A DNA stretch of 64,000 nt from Serpentinimonas maccroryi (GTDB lineage: Bacteria > Pseudomonadota > Gammaproteobacteria > Burkholderiales > Burkholderiaceae_C), in contig NZ_AP014569.1 in assembly GCF_000828915.1 (NCBI RefSeq), forward strand, positions 1,612,001 to 1,676,000, read 5' to 3'. The notes beneath the pieces were generated by a model. That model searched no databases and was not told the origin of the DNA. It saw nothing but the letters and a program-made list of their open reading frames with translations. The translations under genes and the position numbers were made by a program. Of this stretch, positions 1 through 9,174 are shown one piece after another. Positions within the stretch are counted from its first letter, which is position 1, and every line of letters begins with the position of its first letter.

Positions 1-1532
1 TCCTCTTCCAGGCCCTTTTTGATGGCGTCCAGCACCTCGGCGGTGTTGGCGTGGTGGGTGATGACGTAGCACTCATCCAAGGCGGGCACGCCCGTCTTTT
101 CTGCATGGGGTTGCCGCAGAATGCGCCCCACCAGCTGCGTCATGGCCGCTAGGTTGGCACTGGCGGCCAGTGCGCACAGCACGTAGGCAAAGGGGCAGTC
201 CCAGCCCTCTTGCAAGGCCTGCTTGGTGATGATCACGCGCACCCGGTTGAGCGGGCTCATCAGGTCGGTGTTCTCGGGGTCGGCCAGATCGTTGGTGTCG
301 GCCGTCTTGATGGCGATTTCCGCCTCGTCCATCGCGCCCACCGTGGTCAGCCACTGCTTCACGTCCAGCGCGTGCACGCGGGTGCCGTCGCGTTGGTCCT
401 GCCCGGTGCGCTCTACCTGCACCAGCAGGATGGGGCGGATGTAGCGCCCACTGTCGGCTTGAAACCGCCGTGCCGTGGTATCCAGTAGGTTCAGGCGCTC
501 CAATCCGGCGGCCAAGGTGTTGCGCCAGTCGGTTCCGGCGCGCGGGTCGAGGTTCATGGGCATCTTGATCATGCCCTCGCGGTCCAGATCGATGCCGCTG
601 ACTTCCACCAGCACGTTGGCGTGCCGTGCCGGGTTGGGGTTGCGCCCGTTGGTCGCGGCCACGTCTTTGGGCGTGGCGGTCAGTTCCAGCACAAAGCACG
701 GGTTGAAGCCGTACAGGGTTTTGTAGGCCAGAGGGGACACGGCCTTGTGGCCCTCGTCCATGATGACCACCGGGCGGATGAGCCGCAAGGCGTTGCCCAA
801 CGAATCCTTGACTTGGGGCCACGAGTAGGCCGCGCCTGCCAGGTCGTAGATATCTAGGTTGGGCGTGCGCCTTAAGGCTTCGGCGTGTGCCTCTTGGTCG
901 CCCTCGGGAGGGAAGAAACCCACCACGTCGCCACGGTCGCGGAACATGCGCAGCGAATTTTTATTTTCGCGGCTACCCGACTGCAACATCAACAGCATCA
1001 CGCACAGGTGCTGCGCCACATCGCGGGCGTCTAAATGGTCGTCTTTTTCCAGAATGCGCACGGCATTACCCGAAAGCACGTCCAGCATTTGCCGCAACGG
1101 GTGCTGCCGGTTGACGAGTTGGCGCTTGGTCTGGGTGTAGATGGCCTCGTTGGGCACGATCCACAGCACAAAGCCTCGGCTCTGCCCCAGGTAGGTGCCA
1201 AAAATCTTGGACAGCGCGGCCACGCCCAAAAAGGTCTTGCCGCCCCCGGTGGGTACTTTGAACACCACATTGGGCACAGGCCGGCCGACACCGTCCAATC
1301 GCTCAGAAAACGGGATGCCTTGCCGGGATGGAGGCAAGCACTTGGCTGCGGCCATGGCTGCCCATGCCTCCTTGGGGAAATCGGGCACAGGCCGTATCAG
1401 GTCGGGGTCGTCTTCGCCCACATTGGCAGCAGCGATCTTGTCGGCCCGCTGCTTCTGAGCCGACAGCGCGGTCAAATACGCATCGAGTGCAGCGAGCACG
1501 CGGCCCTGGTAGTCCAGATCGCGCAAGGCCAT
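1..1532 (-). CDS. res: Type III restriction enzyme, Res subunit (helicase part; 3' end outside window)
   Basis: This is the N-terminal half of a Res subunit, the ATP-dependent translocase and nuclease that acts with the Mod methyltransferase encoded just upstream. Reading leftward from an ATG at 1532, the frame stays open to position 1 (about 510 codons). Walker A PTGGGKT lies at residues 94-100, a DEAD-box-like DEGHK near residue 258, and a motif VI-like QLVGRILRQP close to the window edge. Family members run to roughly 900-1000 residues, so the C-terminal PD-(D/E)XK nuclease would be beyond position 1 and cannot be judged. The start lies 1 nt after the mod stop (TGA-C-ATG), which implies translational coupling. 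Another SF2 helicase is possible in principle, but the mod neighbour settles the call. Confidence 0.9.
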   Translation of the reverse strand, partial: MALRDLDYQGRVLAALDAYLTALSAQKQRADKIAAANVGEDDPDLIRPVPDFPKEAWAAMAAAKCLPPSRQGIPFSERLDGVGRPVPNVVFKVPTGGGKTFLGVAALSKIFGTYLGQSRGFVLWIVPNEAIYTQTKRQLVNRQHPLRQMLDVLSGNAVRILEKDDHLDARDVAQHLCVMLLMLQSGSRENKNSLRMFRDRGDVVGFFPPEGDQEAHAEALRRTPNLDIYDLAGAAYSWPQVKDSLGNALRLIRPVVIMDEGHKAVSPLAYKTLYGFNPCFVLELTATPKDVAATNGRNPNPARHANVLVEVSGIDLDREGMIKMPMNLDPRAGTDWRNTLAAGLERLNLLDTTARRFQADSGRYIRPILLVQVERTGQDQRDGTRVHALDVKQWLTTVGAMDEAEIAIKTADTNDLADPENTDLMSPLNRVRVIITKQALQEGWDCPFAYVLCALAASANLAAMTQLVGRILRQPHAEKTGVPALDECYVITHHANTAEVLDAIKKGLEE

Positions 1533-1533
1533 G

Positions 1534-3342
1534 TCAGCCCCTCTCGGCGCGGTAGAGCGCCCACGGCAGCGGGGCAAACTCCACGGCTAGGCCGGCCGCG
1601 ACCAGCAACCTTTGCGACACAAACTTGGCCGGGGCAAACACCAGTTGCTTTTTGCCGGGCTTGGCGGCCACAAAATCCTGCGCCTTGGCCATGGTCAGAG
1701 CGGCCTCGCGCGACTGCAAAAACTGCAGCTCCGGCTTGTAAATCAGCCAGACGTGGTACTGGGCGGACTCGCCAAGGTAGCCAATACCCGCGGCCTGATC
1801 CAGCGCTAAGGCAGCGGGTTGCATGGCCTCGTTGGTGGCCATGTGGTACAGCAAGGCCCCCAACTGGTCGAACGATGGCAGGTGTTCGCCGGTCAGCATC
1901 CGGTCCATGTCCACCGCTGCACCCAGGGTGCAGTAGGTGAACTCGCCGCCCAGGCCCTCCATGCGCTCGGTGATCTGCTTGACGCCCTCGACCAGCAGCA
2001 CGCCGTCCTTGACCTTCTTATCCAGCCTATCGTATTGCGAGCCTTCTAGGTTTTCGATCGCCGCGATGTCGTGCAGCAGTCGGTCGGCGTTCCTCAAGTC
2101 GGTGAAGGTCAGGGACCTTTGCATCAACTCGACTCGGTGGTTCCCCTGGTAGGCGTAGCCCTGGCTGACGCGACGTATGCGCTCGGCAGTTAATGAGTCG
2201 GCATAGGCTTCACACTCAACCAAAATGAACTTACGATGACCTCCGTCTTTTTTATTAGCCGATAGAACAGCATGTCCCGTTGTGCCTGATCCAGCGAAAG
2301 AATCTAATACCAATGCATTTTTTTTGGGGACAAGAGATAGTATCTTCTCTATCAATGGCAACGGTTTAGGATTATCAAATACTGATGATCCGAAAATTCG
2401 CTTAACCTCATCACCGCCATCGTCCGATGAGCCTACCTCTGTGTAATTCCAGACATCCACAGGAACCATCGAGTTTGCTTCATCTAAAAAAAGTTTTAGT
2501 CGTGGATAAGTTGCGTTCCCATCAACTCCCCACCACAACAATCCTTCGGCAACATGTCGCTGATGTTCGTCAAAACCATACTTCCAAGCATGTGTTGGAT
2601 GATAAACATCTAGTCCGGTATGAGGATTTTTTATCCCGTAGCAGAGATTCTGACGCTGTTCACGCGTCGCTGGATTTACATAAGATGAAGTCATCCACGC
2701 CCCACGGGGATCGCCATCTGGATTACTGTATCCTGCGTCTGCGGCTTCACTTCTAGGTTCTTTTATGACATTCAACAAAGATGATTTTCGATATACCAAG
2801 AGATTATCTTTAAGCGAGTAAAACATTTTTGCATTATTGCTTCGGGTGTAGCGCTTAATCCAGGCGACGTTTGCAATAAAGTTTTGCTCCCCAAAAATAC
2901 TATCCAGCATCGAGCGCGCGCGGTGCACCTCGTTGTCGTCCAGCGTGATCCAGATGCTGCCGGCCTCGCCCAGCAACTCATGCAGCAGCCGCAGACGCGG
3001 CCACATCATGGCGCACCACTTGTCGTGGCGCAGCCCGTCCTCGATGCCGATGGGGTTGGAGCGCAGCCACTCCTGCATCATGGGGCTGTTGACGTTGTCG
3101 TTGTAGCACCAGCCTTCGTTGCCGGTGTTGTAGGGCGGGTCGATGAACACGCAATCCACCTTGCCGGCATACATGGGCAGCAGCGCCTTCAAAGCGTGCA
3201 GGTTGTCGCCGTGAATCACGAGGTTGCCGTCTAGGCGCGGCGTGCCGATGGATTTGGCTGCGTCGGGCACCAAAGGCCGGTGCGGCACCGCCAGATGGTG
3301 GTTGAAGACAAACTCCTTGCCCTTGAAGTTGAGTTCGGACAT
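1534..3342 (-). CDS. mod: Type III restriction-modification DNA adenine methyltransferase, Mod subunit
   Basis: A 602-residue site-specific N6-adenine methyltransferase that protects host DNA and supplies target recognition for Res. DPPY sits at residues 68-71, and the AdoMet-binding motif DSFAGSGTT follows near residues 345-353. This DPPY-first order is that of beta-class enzymes, with the target-recognition domain between the motifs. I chose the ATG at 3342 because GGGAG lies 6-7 nt upstream; the frame could open 9 codons earlier. The ends of the gene are GC-rich like the neighbourhood, but about 2200-2890 (residues 150-380) is clearly AT-rich; 2761-2880 counts 41 G+C of 120. That segment covers the putative recognition domain and suggests exchange with a foreign allele. 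No simple repeat suggesting phase variation was seen. Confidence 0.93.
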   Translation of the reverse strand: MSELNFKGKEFVFNHHLAVPHRPLVPDAAKSIGTPRLDGNLVIHGDNLHALKALLPMYAGKVDCVFIDPPYNTGNEGWCYNDNVNSPMMQEWLRSNPIGIEDGLRHDKWCAMMWPRLRLLHELLGEAGSIWITLDDNEVHRARSMLDSIFGEQNFIANVAWIKRYTRSNNAKMFYSLKDNLLVYRKSSLLNVIKEPRSEAADAGYSNPDGDPRGAWMTSSYVNPATREQRQNLCYGIKNPHTGLDVYHPTHAWKYGFDEHQRHVAEGLLWWGVDGNATYPRLKLFLDEANSMVPVDVWNYTEVGSSDDGGDEVKRIFGSSVFDNPKPLPLIEKILSLVPKKNALVLDSFAGSGTTGHAVLSANKKDGGHRKFILVECEAYADSLTAERIRRVSQGYAYQGNHRVELMQRSLTFTDLRNADRLLHDIAAIENLEGSQYDRLDKKVKDGVLLVEGVKQITERMEGLGGEFTYCTLGAAVDMDRMLTGEHLPSFDQLGALLYHMATNEAMQPAALALDQAAGIGYLGESAQYHVWLIYKPELQFLQSREAALTMAKAQDFVAAKPGKKQLVFAPAKFVSQRLLVAAGLAVEFAPLPWALYRAERG

Positions 3343-3391
3343 GCGGCTCCCTGAAAAATATGCCAACAATAGTACAAGCCGAAGGGGTAGC

Positions 3392-3420
3392 GCTTGCCGG
3401 CAAGCTCATTTTATGTGAGC
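3392..3420. promoter_or_regulatory. Palindrome and hairpin upstream of mod
   Basis: GCTTGCCGGCAAGC at 3392-3405 is a perfect 14-bp palindrome. GCTCA and TGAGC flank a 7-nt loop at 3404-3420. Both lie 50-80 bp upstream of the mod start, where a promoter or operator would be expected. A protein-binding role is inference only. Confidence 0.35.
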
Positions 3421-3453
3421 AAGGCGTGGGCGCACCGGCTTATTCCAACGCGC

Positions 3454-3538
3454 GGGGCTGGAGCGCTGGGGGCGGTTGGCCGATTTTTGGCCGCGCAGCG
3501 GACGGCATGAGGCCGACTGCCCCCAGCGCCCCAGCCCT
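3454..3538. repeat. Long imperfect inverted repeat (28-nt arms, 29-nt loop)
   Basis: The left arm 3454-3481 and right arm 3511-3538 match at 24 of 28 positions when one is reverse-complemented. The core GCGCTGGGGGC pairs perfectly. In RNA read from the + strand, three of the four differences become G-U wobble pairs; on the other strand only one does. This could be a small mobile repeat, a REP-like element or a structured RNA. Neither arm is followed by a T run, so it is not an ordinary terminator. Confidence 0.6.
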
Positions 3539-3698
3539 TACCCCCACGGCGGTTCACCATGACCGGAGCATGATTTTCAGGCACATGGCACGGCTCGGCC
3601 TTGTACGCAACGCACCCTGATTCCATGCGTCCCTGATTCCATGCGTTTTTGGCTTAACCGAGTGCCATGACGGTCAGCCCCCGCCTATGCTTGCGCAC

Positions 3699-4454
3699 TT
3701 AATCGAGGCGGTTGAGCTCGGCTGCGGCCTGGATTTCGTCGCCCCCTTGCAGCGGCGCCGGGGTGCGGGCAAACACCAAGGCGCTGACCCGGGCGGCGCC
3801 GGCGTCGAGCAGGTGCCGGGCGGCGGCTTGCAGCGTGGCCCCGGTGGTGAGCACGTCATCGACCAGCACCCAGTGCCCGCCCTTGAGCGCGCTGCGCTGG
3901 CGCGGGTTGACGGCAAAGGCCTGCTGCGCATGGGCCAAGCGCGCGGCGCGGCCCAGTTCGTGCTGCACCTGCCGGGTCTCGCGGTGCAGCAAGGCCGTGG
4001 GCAGCGCGGGCAGGCCGCTTGCGCGCTGCAGCTCGCGCACCAACTCCCACGCTTGGTTGTAGCCGCGTTCGGCTTGCCGGGCCGGGCTGAGCGGGATGGG
4101 CAGCAGGCCGTCGGCTTGCGTGAGCAGATCGTGTGCCAGCGGGTTTTGCAGCATCAGCTGCGCCAGCGCATGGGCCCAAGCGGGCTGGGCGCGAAACTTG
4201 AACTGCGCCACCACATCGACCCACGGCCATTCGTAGCTCACGCGCGCCACGCACTGCGCCAGCGGGCCCGGGCCGGCTTCGGTGCAGCGGCTGCACAGCG
4301 CCAGCCCCGGTGCCAGCGCCAAGGCGCATTGCGGGCAGCGCGGCAGCAAGCGCGCGTACTGGCCGCAGCAGTCGGGGCAGACGGCTTCGCGGCCCCACGT
4401 GCGGCAGACGGCGCACAGGGTGGGTAGGGGCAGCCGGTGCAACAAGCGCAGCAT
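3699..4454 (-). CDS. comF: ComF family protein (phosphoribosyltransferase-like)
   Basis: A 251-residue cytoplasmic ComF protein, a family linked to DNA uptake and late steps of transformation. Four CxxC pairs (residues 14/17, 26/29, 40/43 and 54/57) form the N-terminal zinc-ribbon region. The phosphoribosyl-pyrophosphate binding motif VLVDDVLTTGAT lies at 196-207. Length and domain order are normal for the family. It sits 34 bp downstream of ilvC on the same strand and may be read through from it, although ComF has no role in branched-chain amino acid synthesis. Whether this organism is naturally competent cannot be told from this gene, but pilB at the right edge, needed for type IV pili, is compatible with it. 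Confidence 0.9.
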   Translation of the reverse strand: MLRLLHRLPLPTLCAVCRTWGREAVCPDCCGQYARLLPRCPQCALALAPGLALCSRCTEAGPGPLAQCVARVSYEWPWVDVVAQFKFRAQPAWAHALAQLMLQNPLAHDLLTQADGLLPIPLSPARQAERGYNQAWELVRELQRASGLPALPTALLHRETRQVQHELGRAARLAHAQQAFAVNPRQRSALKGGHWVLVDDVLTTGATLQAAARHLLDAGAARVSALVFARTPAPLQGGDEIQAAAELNRLD

Positions 4455-4488
4455 GGTCGGCTGGCCCCAAGCCCGAAGCCACTAGACT

Positions 4489-5505
4489 TTAGTTGCGGCT
4501 CTGGTCCACCAGCTTGTTTTTGGCGATCCAGGGCATCATGGCGCGCAGTTGCCCGCCCACGACCTCGATCGGGTGTGCCGCCGTGTTGCGCCGCCGCGCC
4601 GTCATGCTCGGGTAGTTCAGGCTGCCTTCTTGGATGAACATCTTGGCGTAGTCGCCGTTTTGGATGCGCTTCAAGGCATTGCGCATGGCCGCGCGCGACT
4701 GCTCGTTGATGACTTCGGGGCCGGTGACATATTCACCGAACTCGGCGTTGTTGCTGATCGAGTAGTTCATGTTGGCGATGCCGCCTTCGTACATCAGATC
4801 GACAATCAGCTTGAGCTCGTGCAGGCACTCGAAGTAGGCCATCTCGGGGGCGTAGCCGGCTTCGGTCAGGGTTTCGAAGCCCATTTTCACCAGCTCGACC
4901 GCGCCGCCGCAGAGCACGGCTTGCTCGCCAAAGAGGTCGGTCTCGGTCTCTTCTTTGAAGCTGGTTTCGATGATGCCGGCCTTGCCGCCGCCGTTGGCCA
5001 TGGCGTAGGAGAGCGCCAGATCGCGCGCTTTGCCGGATGGGTCTTGGTGCACCGCCACCAGGTGCGGCACGCCGCCGCCTTGGGTGTAGGTGTTGCGCAC
5101 GGTGTGGCCGGGGGCTTTGGGGGCGACCATCCAGACGTCGAGGTCGGCGCGCGGGTTCACTTGGTTATAGTGGACGTTGAAGCCGTGGGCAAAAGCCAGC
5201 GAAGCGCCTTTTTTGATGTGGGGCTCGATCTGGTTTTTATAGACGGCGCCGATCTGCTCGTCGGGCAGCAGCACCATCACCACGTCGGCGGCGGCCACGG
5301 CCGCGTTCACTTCTTGCACTTGCAAGCCGGCCTTGCCGACCTTGTCCCACGAGGCACCGCCCTTGCGCAGGCCCACCACCACTTTAACGCCGCTGTCGTT
5401 GAGGTTTTGCGCGTGCGCGTGGCCTTGGCTGCCGTAGCCGATGATGGCCACGGTCTTGCCCTTGATCAGGCTGAGGTCACAGTCTTTGTCGTAGAAAACT
5501 TTCAT
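4489..5505 (-). CDS. ilvC: Ketol-acid reductoisomerase (NADP+)
   Basis: Catalyses the isomerisation and NADPH-dependent reduction of 2-acetolactate or 2-aceto-2-hydroxybutyrate, the second common step of valine, leucine and isoleucine synthesis. The 338-residue length is that of the short class I enzyme. The N-terminal Rossmann fingerprint GYGSQGHA is at 23-30, and a knotted C-terminal domain follows. The frame is open upstream, but the conserved start MKVFYDKD at 5505, with GGAG about 8 nt before it, is clearly the real one. It is the last gene of ilvB-ilvN-ilvC, 64 bp after ilvN. Confidence 0.97.
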   Translation of the reverse strand: MKVFYDKDCDLSLIKGKTVAIIGYGSQGHAHAQNLNDSGVKVVVGLRKGGASWDKVGKAGLQVQEVNAAVAAADVVMVLLPDEQIGAVYKNQIEPHIKKGASLAFAHGFNVHYNQVNPRADLDVWMVAPKAPGHTVRNTYTQGGGVPHLVAVHQDPSGKARDLALSYAMANGGGKAGIIETSFKEETETDLFGEQAVLCGGAVELVKMGFETLTEAGYAPEMAYFECLHELKLIVDLMYEGGIANMNYSISNNAEFGEYVTGPEVINEQSRAAMRNALKRIQNGDYAKMFIQEGSLNYPSMTARRRNTAAHPIEVVGGQLRAMMPWIAKNKLVDQSRN

Positions 5506-5569
5506 GCTCGAGGCTCCAAATGAAAAGGGGGTTGATGATACGGGGTGATACAGGGTTGGAGCGGGCTGT

Positions 5570-6061
5570 TCAGACCCGCAAAATGCGTTCGCCGCGGCCG
5601 ATGCCGCTGGGGCCGGTGCGCACGGTCTCGAGGATCGCGCTGCGCTCGAGCGCCTGCAAGAAGGCGTCGTTCTTGCCTTGGTCACCGGTGAGCTCGATGG
5701 TGTAGCTCTTGTCGGTGACATCGATGATGCGGCCGCGGAAGATGTCGGCCATGCGCTTCATCTCCTCGCGCTCCTTGCCCACCGCGCGCACCTTGACCAG
5801 CATCAGTTCGCGCTCGGTGTAGGCGCCTTCGGTCAGGTCCACCACCTTGACCACTTCGATCAGGCGGTTGAGGTGTTTGGTGATCTGCTCGATCACTTCG
5901 TCGGAACCGGCGGTCTGGATCGTCATGCGCGACAGCGATGCGTCTTCGGTCGGGGCCACGGTGAGCGACTCGATGTTGTAGCCGCGCGCCGAAAACAGCC
6001 CCACCACCCGCGACAGCGCGCCGGCTTCGTTTTCCAGTAGAACGGAAATGATGTGTTTCAT
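5570..6061 (-). CDS. ilvN: Acetolactate synthase small (regulatory) subunit
   Basis: The 163-residue regulatory subunit of acetohydroxyacid synthase. It activates the large subunit and confers feedback inhibition by branched-chain amino acids. The N-terminal ACT domain opens with [14 protein letters not shown], the usual ligand-binding loop, and a C-terminal ALS_ss domain follows. The start at 6061 has GGAG roughly 10 nt upstream; nine codons of open frame before it lack family similarity. It begins 23 bp after the ilvB stop, as expected for co-translated subunits. The symbol ilvH is also used for this protein. Confidence 0.96.
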   Translation of the reverse strand: MKHIISVLLENEAGALSRVVGLFSARGYNIESLTVAPTEDASLSRMTIQTAGSDEVIEQITKHLNRLIEVVKVVDLTEGAYTERELMLVKVRAVGKEREEMKRMADIFRGRIIDVTDKSYTIELTGDQGKNDAFLQALERSAILETVRTGPSGIGRGERILRV

Positions 6062-6084
6062 GCTCTGCACTCCAGTTCCGGGCT

Positions 6085-7863
6085 TCAAAGGTCTTCGCTG
6101 CCGAGCAGCATTTCGGTGATGCCCTTGCCGGCCTTGACCATCGGGAACACGTTTTCAGTCGGGTCGGTGCGAAAGTCCATGAACACCGTGCGGTCCTTGA
6201 GCGCGCGCGCCTCGCGCAGCGCCGGCTCCACGTCTTGCGGGCGCTCGATCAGCATGCCGACGTGGCCGTAGGCCTCGGCCAGCTTGACGAAGTTGGGCAG
6301 CGCGTCCATGTAGCTGTGGCTGTAGCGGCCCGAGTATTCGATCTCTTGCCACTGGCGCACCATGCCCAGGTAGCGGTTGTTGAGCGACAAAATTTTGATC
6401 GGCGTTTCGTACTGCAAGCAGGTGGACAGCTCTTGGATGCACATCTGCACCGAGCCTTCACCGGTGACGCAAAACACCTCGCTCTCGGGCCGCGCCAGCT
6501 TGATGCCCATGGCGTAGGGGATGCCCACGCCCATGGTGCCCAGGCCGCCGGAGTTGATCCAGCGCCGCGGGCGGTCAAACTTGTAGTACTGCGCCGCCCA
6601 CATCTGGTGCTGCCCGACGTCGGAGGTGACGTAGGCGTCGGCGTCGCGGGTCAGGTTCCAGAGGGTTTCGATCACGCGCTGCGGCTTGATCACGTCCGGG
6701 TTGCTGTCGTCGTACTTCAGGCAGTCGCGGCTGCGCCAGCCCTCGATGGTCTGCCACCAGTCGGCCAGCGCGCGGCCGTCGGGGCGCAGCGGGCTTTCTT
6801 GCAGCATGGCGATGAGCTCGGTCAGCACCTCGCGCACGTCGCCCACGATCGGCACATCGACCTTGACGCGCTTGGAGATGCTCGAGGGGTCGATGTCGAT
6901 GTGGATGATCTTGCGCTCGTTTTGCGCAAAGTGCTTGGGGTTGCCGATCACCCGGTCGTCAAAGCGCGCGCCCACCGCCAGCAGCACGTCGCAGTTTTGC
7001 ATGGTGTTGTTGGCCTCGAGCGTGCCGTGCATGCCGAGCATGCCCAAAAAGCGCCGGTCGGTGGCCGGAAACGCCCCCAGCCCCATCAGGGTGTTGGTGA
7101 CCGGGAAGCCCAGCAGATCGCACATGGTGCGCAGCTCGGGCACGGCGTTGCTCAGCAGCACGCCGCCACCGGTGTAGATGTAGGGCCGCTTGGCCGTCAG
7201 CAGCAGCTGCAGCGCCTTGCGGATCTGGCCGCCGTGGCCCTTGCGCACCGGGTTGTAGGAGCGCATCGTGACCGATTCTGGGTAGCCGTTCCAAGCGGTT
7301 TTCTTGAACGACACGTCTTTGGGGATATCGACCACCACCGGGCCCGGGCGGCCGCTGCGGGCGATGTGGAAGGCTTTTTTGAGCGTGAGCGCCAGATCGC
7401 GCACGTCTTTGACCAAAAAATTGTGCTTGACGATCGGGCGCGTGATGCCCACGGTGTCGCACTCTTGGAAGGCGTCGAGCCCGATCGCCGCCGTGGGCAC
7501 CTGACCGGTGATGATCACCATCGGGATGCTGTCCATGTAGGCGGTGGCGATGCCGGTGACGGCATTGGTCACGCCCGGCCCCGAGGTGACCAGCGCCACG
7601 CCCACGTCGCCGGTGGCGCGGGCGTAGCCGTCGGCGGCGTGCACCGCAGCCTGCTCGTGGCGCACCAGCACGTGCTGGATGGTGTCTTGTTTGTAGAGCG
7701 CGTCGTAGATGTAGAGCACCGCGCCGCCAGGGTAGCCCCAGAGGTAGCGCACGTTTTCGGCCTGCAGGGCGCGCACGAGGATTTCGCCCCCCATGAGCTC
7801 TTCAGGCGTGCTGGGGTGGCCCGCGCTGGATGCGGGGGCGGATGCGGATGTTTTGATTTCCAT
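6085..7863 (-). CDS. ilvB: Acetolactate synthase large (catalytic) subunit
   Basis: The 592-residue thiamine-diphosphate enzyme that condenses pyruvate with pyruvate or 2-oxobutyrate. Three regions are visible: an N-terminal pyrimidine-binding region containing WGYPGGAVL and the [14 protein letters not shown] segment with the catalytic glutamate, a central FAD/ADP-binding domain, and a C-terminal pyrophosphate domain with GEGSVQM. I took the ATG at 7863 with AAAGG about 10 nt upstream; 32 further open codons before it look unrelated to the family and were not included. It heads the ilvBNC operon. A GCGGC/GCCGC hairpin at about 7960-7974 lies in the leader, but no leader peptide rich in branched-chain codons was found. 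Confidence 0.96.
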   Translation of the reverse strand: MEIKTSASAPASSAGHPSTPEELMGGEILVRALQAENVRYLWGYPGGAVLYIYDALYKQDTIQHVLVRHEQAAVHAADGYARATGDVGVALVTSGPGVTNAVTGIATAYMDSIPMVIITGQVPTAAIGLDAFQECDTVGITRPIVKHNFLVKDVRDLALTLKKAFHIARSGRPGPVVVDIPKDVSFKKTAWNGYPESVTMRSYNPVRKGHGGQIRKALQLLLTAKRPYIYTGGGVLLSNAVPELRTMCDLLGFPVTNTLMGLGAFPATDRRFLGMLGMHGTLEANNTMQNCDVLLAVGARFDDRVIGNPKHFAQNERKIIHIDIDPSSISKRVKVDVPIVGDVREVLTELIAMLQESPLRPDGRALADWWQTIEGWRSRDCLKYDDSNPDVIKPQRVIETLWNLTRDADAYVTSDVGQHQMWAAQYYKFDRPRRWINSGGLGTMGVGIPYAMGIKLARPESEVFCVTGEGSVQMCIQELSTCLQYETPIKILSLNNRYLGMVRQWQEIEYSGRYSHSYMDALPNFVKLAEAYGHVGMLIERPQDVEPALREARALKDRTVFMDFRTDPTENVFPMVKAGKGITEMLLGSEDL

Positions 7864-8141
7864 GATGATGAACCTTTCGGGTATTTCTCTGACGAAAAAC
7901 CTTGGGTGCCTCTGAGCCAGCCCTTGTGGAGCCGCTGCGAGACTTGAGGCCAAAGCCATGGCGGCTTGACGCCGCGCAACCTTGACCCGTTTGCCGGATT
8001 GAATTGGGTTAAGCGTTCATTATGGCACGATCTTTGGGCTTTGTTGCCCTGCAACACCGGCACTGCGCGCTGGGTGCGACAATGCGCGCCAAAACGCTGC
8101 CCACGCTGACCACGCCACCCTGCCACCTGCCTGCCTTGCCC

Positions 8142-8693
8142 ATGAGCAAAAACCGCCCTGCCGCCTCTGCCGCGCCCGCACAGCCTGCCACCCCCCTTGC
8201 TGCGCCCGCTACTCCTTCGCTGCGCCGGCGCATGGCCTGCTGGCTGTACGAGGGCACGCTGATGTTTGGCGTGATCTTCATTGCCGCGCTGGCCTTTGGC
8301 GTGCTCACCGACAGCCGCGAGCCGATGCAAAACCGCCACGAGTTGCAAGGCTTTTTGTTCGTGGTGGCGGGCTTGTACTTCGCTTGGTTTTGGCACAAGG
8401 GGCAGACGCTGGCCATGAAAACTTGGCACATCCGCGTCGTTGACCACGCTGGGCGACCGCTGCGGCTGGCGCACGCGCTGTGGCGCTACGTGCTGAGCTG
8501 GATTTGGTTTGCGCCCCCGATGCTGCTGGGCTCCTTGTTGCAGCTGCATGCGTCATGGATTTTGTGGATGATGTTGCTTTGGGTGCCGCTGTACGCGCTG
8601 CTGGCGCGGCTGCACCCGCAGCGCCAGTTTTGGCACGACGCCTGGGCGGGCACGCAACTGATCCACGCCCCACCCCCCGCCGACACGCCCTAA
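8142..8693 (+). CDS. RDD family integral membrane protein
   Basis: A 183-residue membrane protein with an Ala/Pro-rich cytoplasmic N-terminus (about 27 residues) followed by three or four hydrophobic segments. RRMACWLYEGTLMFGV matches the first RDD helix, with the usual Asp replaced by Glu. FAWFWHKGQTLAMKTWHIRVVD is typical of the second half of the domain, and H-D in QFWHDAWAG closes it. RDD proteins are poorly characterised; some are linked to ion exchange or transport. The ATG at 8142 precedes the conserved part. It is divergent from ilvB and 17 bp upstream of dgkA, so the two are probably cotranscribed. Confidence 0.85.
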   Translation: MSKNRPAASAAPAQPATPLAAPATPSLRRRMACWLYEGTLMFGVIFIAALAFGVLTDSREPMQNRHELQGFLFVVAGLYFAWFWHKGQTLAMKTWHIRVVDHAGRPLRLAHALWRYVLSWIWFAPPMLLGSLLQLHASWILWMMLLWVPLYALLARLHPQRQFWHDAWAGTQLIHAPPPADTP

Positions 8694-8710
8694 GCCCCTG
8701 CCCTACCCCC

Positions 8711-9118
8711 ATGCCCGACCCCACCCTGCCGCACCTCGACCCCGTCACGCAACAAAAACGCCGCGGCATCCTGCGGCTCTGGAACGCAATGGGCTACTCG
8801 CTCATGGGCTTGCGCGCCGCCTGGGACGAATCGGCCTTTCGCCAAGAATCGCTGGCGGCGCTGGTCATGGTGCCAGCGGCCTTCTGGGTCGGTCAAAACT
8901 GGTTCGAGGTTGGGCTGCTGGTGGGCACGGTGCTGCTGGTGATGATCGTCGAGCTGCTCAATACCGGCATCGAGACCGCCATCGACCGCATCGGGCCGCA
9001 ATGGCACCACCTGTCCAAACGCGCCAAAGACATGGGCAGCGCCGCCGTGCTGCTCAGCCTGCTGCTGTGTGGCGGCGTGTGGCTGGGGGCGCTGCACGCG
9101 CGCTTCATTGCCGGCTAA
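8711..9118 (+). CDS. dgkA: Diacylglycerol kinase (prokaryotic DgkA type)
   Basis: A small trimeric inner-membrane kinase that phosphorylates diacylglycerol, recycling it to phosphatidic acid. It has 135 residues with three hydrophobic helices, and the catalytic signature ELLNTGIE (E-x3-N-T-x2-E) is at 81-88. The RxAxxDE-like surface segment LRAAWDESAFRQE lies at 34-46, as in E. coli DgkA. The start at 8711 follows the RDD gene by 17 bp. The slightly long soluble N-terminus (about 20 residues) is ordinary for Comamonadaceae. Confidence 0.95.
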   Translation: MPDPTLPHLDPVTQQKRRGILRLWNAMGYSLMGLRAAWDESAFRQESLAALVMVPAAFWVGQNWFEVGLLVGTVLLVMIVELLNTGIETAIDRIGPQWHHLSKRAKDMGSAAVLLSLLLCGGVWLGALHARFIAG

Positions 9119-9174
9119 AAAGCCACAACCCAGCGGGCACCGCCGTGGCGCCCAGCCATGCCAGAATAACGGCC

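Larger units (their letters stand above)
3343..3698. other. Intergenic region of 356 bp without a gene
   Basis: No convincing coding sequence lies between mod and comF. Short frames on both strands lack a ribosome site and protein-like composition. The stretch holds a palindrome plus short hairpin next to the mod start and a long imperfect inverted repeat, listed separately. It must also contain the promoter of the mod-res operon, but no clear -35/-10 pair could be picked out. Confidence 0.7.

Noticed and set aside
1-3342. A wider defence island beside the R-M genes
   Set aside because: Only res and mod are visible; genes to the right are housekeeping, and what lies left of the window is unknown.
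3411-3626. Short frame in the mod-comF gap
   Set aside because: It covers the inverted repeat, has no ribosome site and no protein-like pattern.
6235-7947. A 570-codon open frame antisense to ilvB
   Set aside because: It is His/Val/Gly-rich noise opposite a certain gene; GC-rich third positions keep the opposite frames open.
7864-8141. Attenuator or leader peptide before ilvB
   Set aside because: Only one small hairpin and no run of Leu, Ile or Val codons followed by a terminator.
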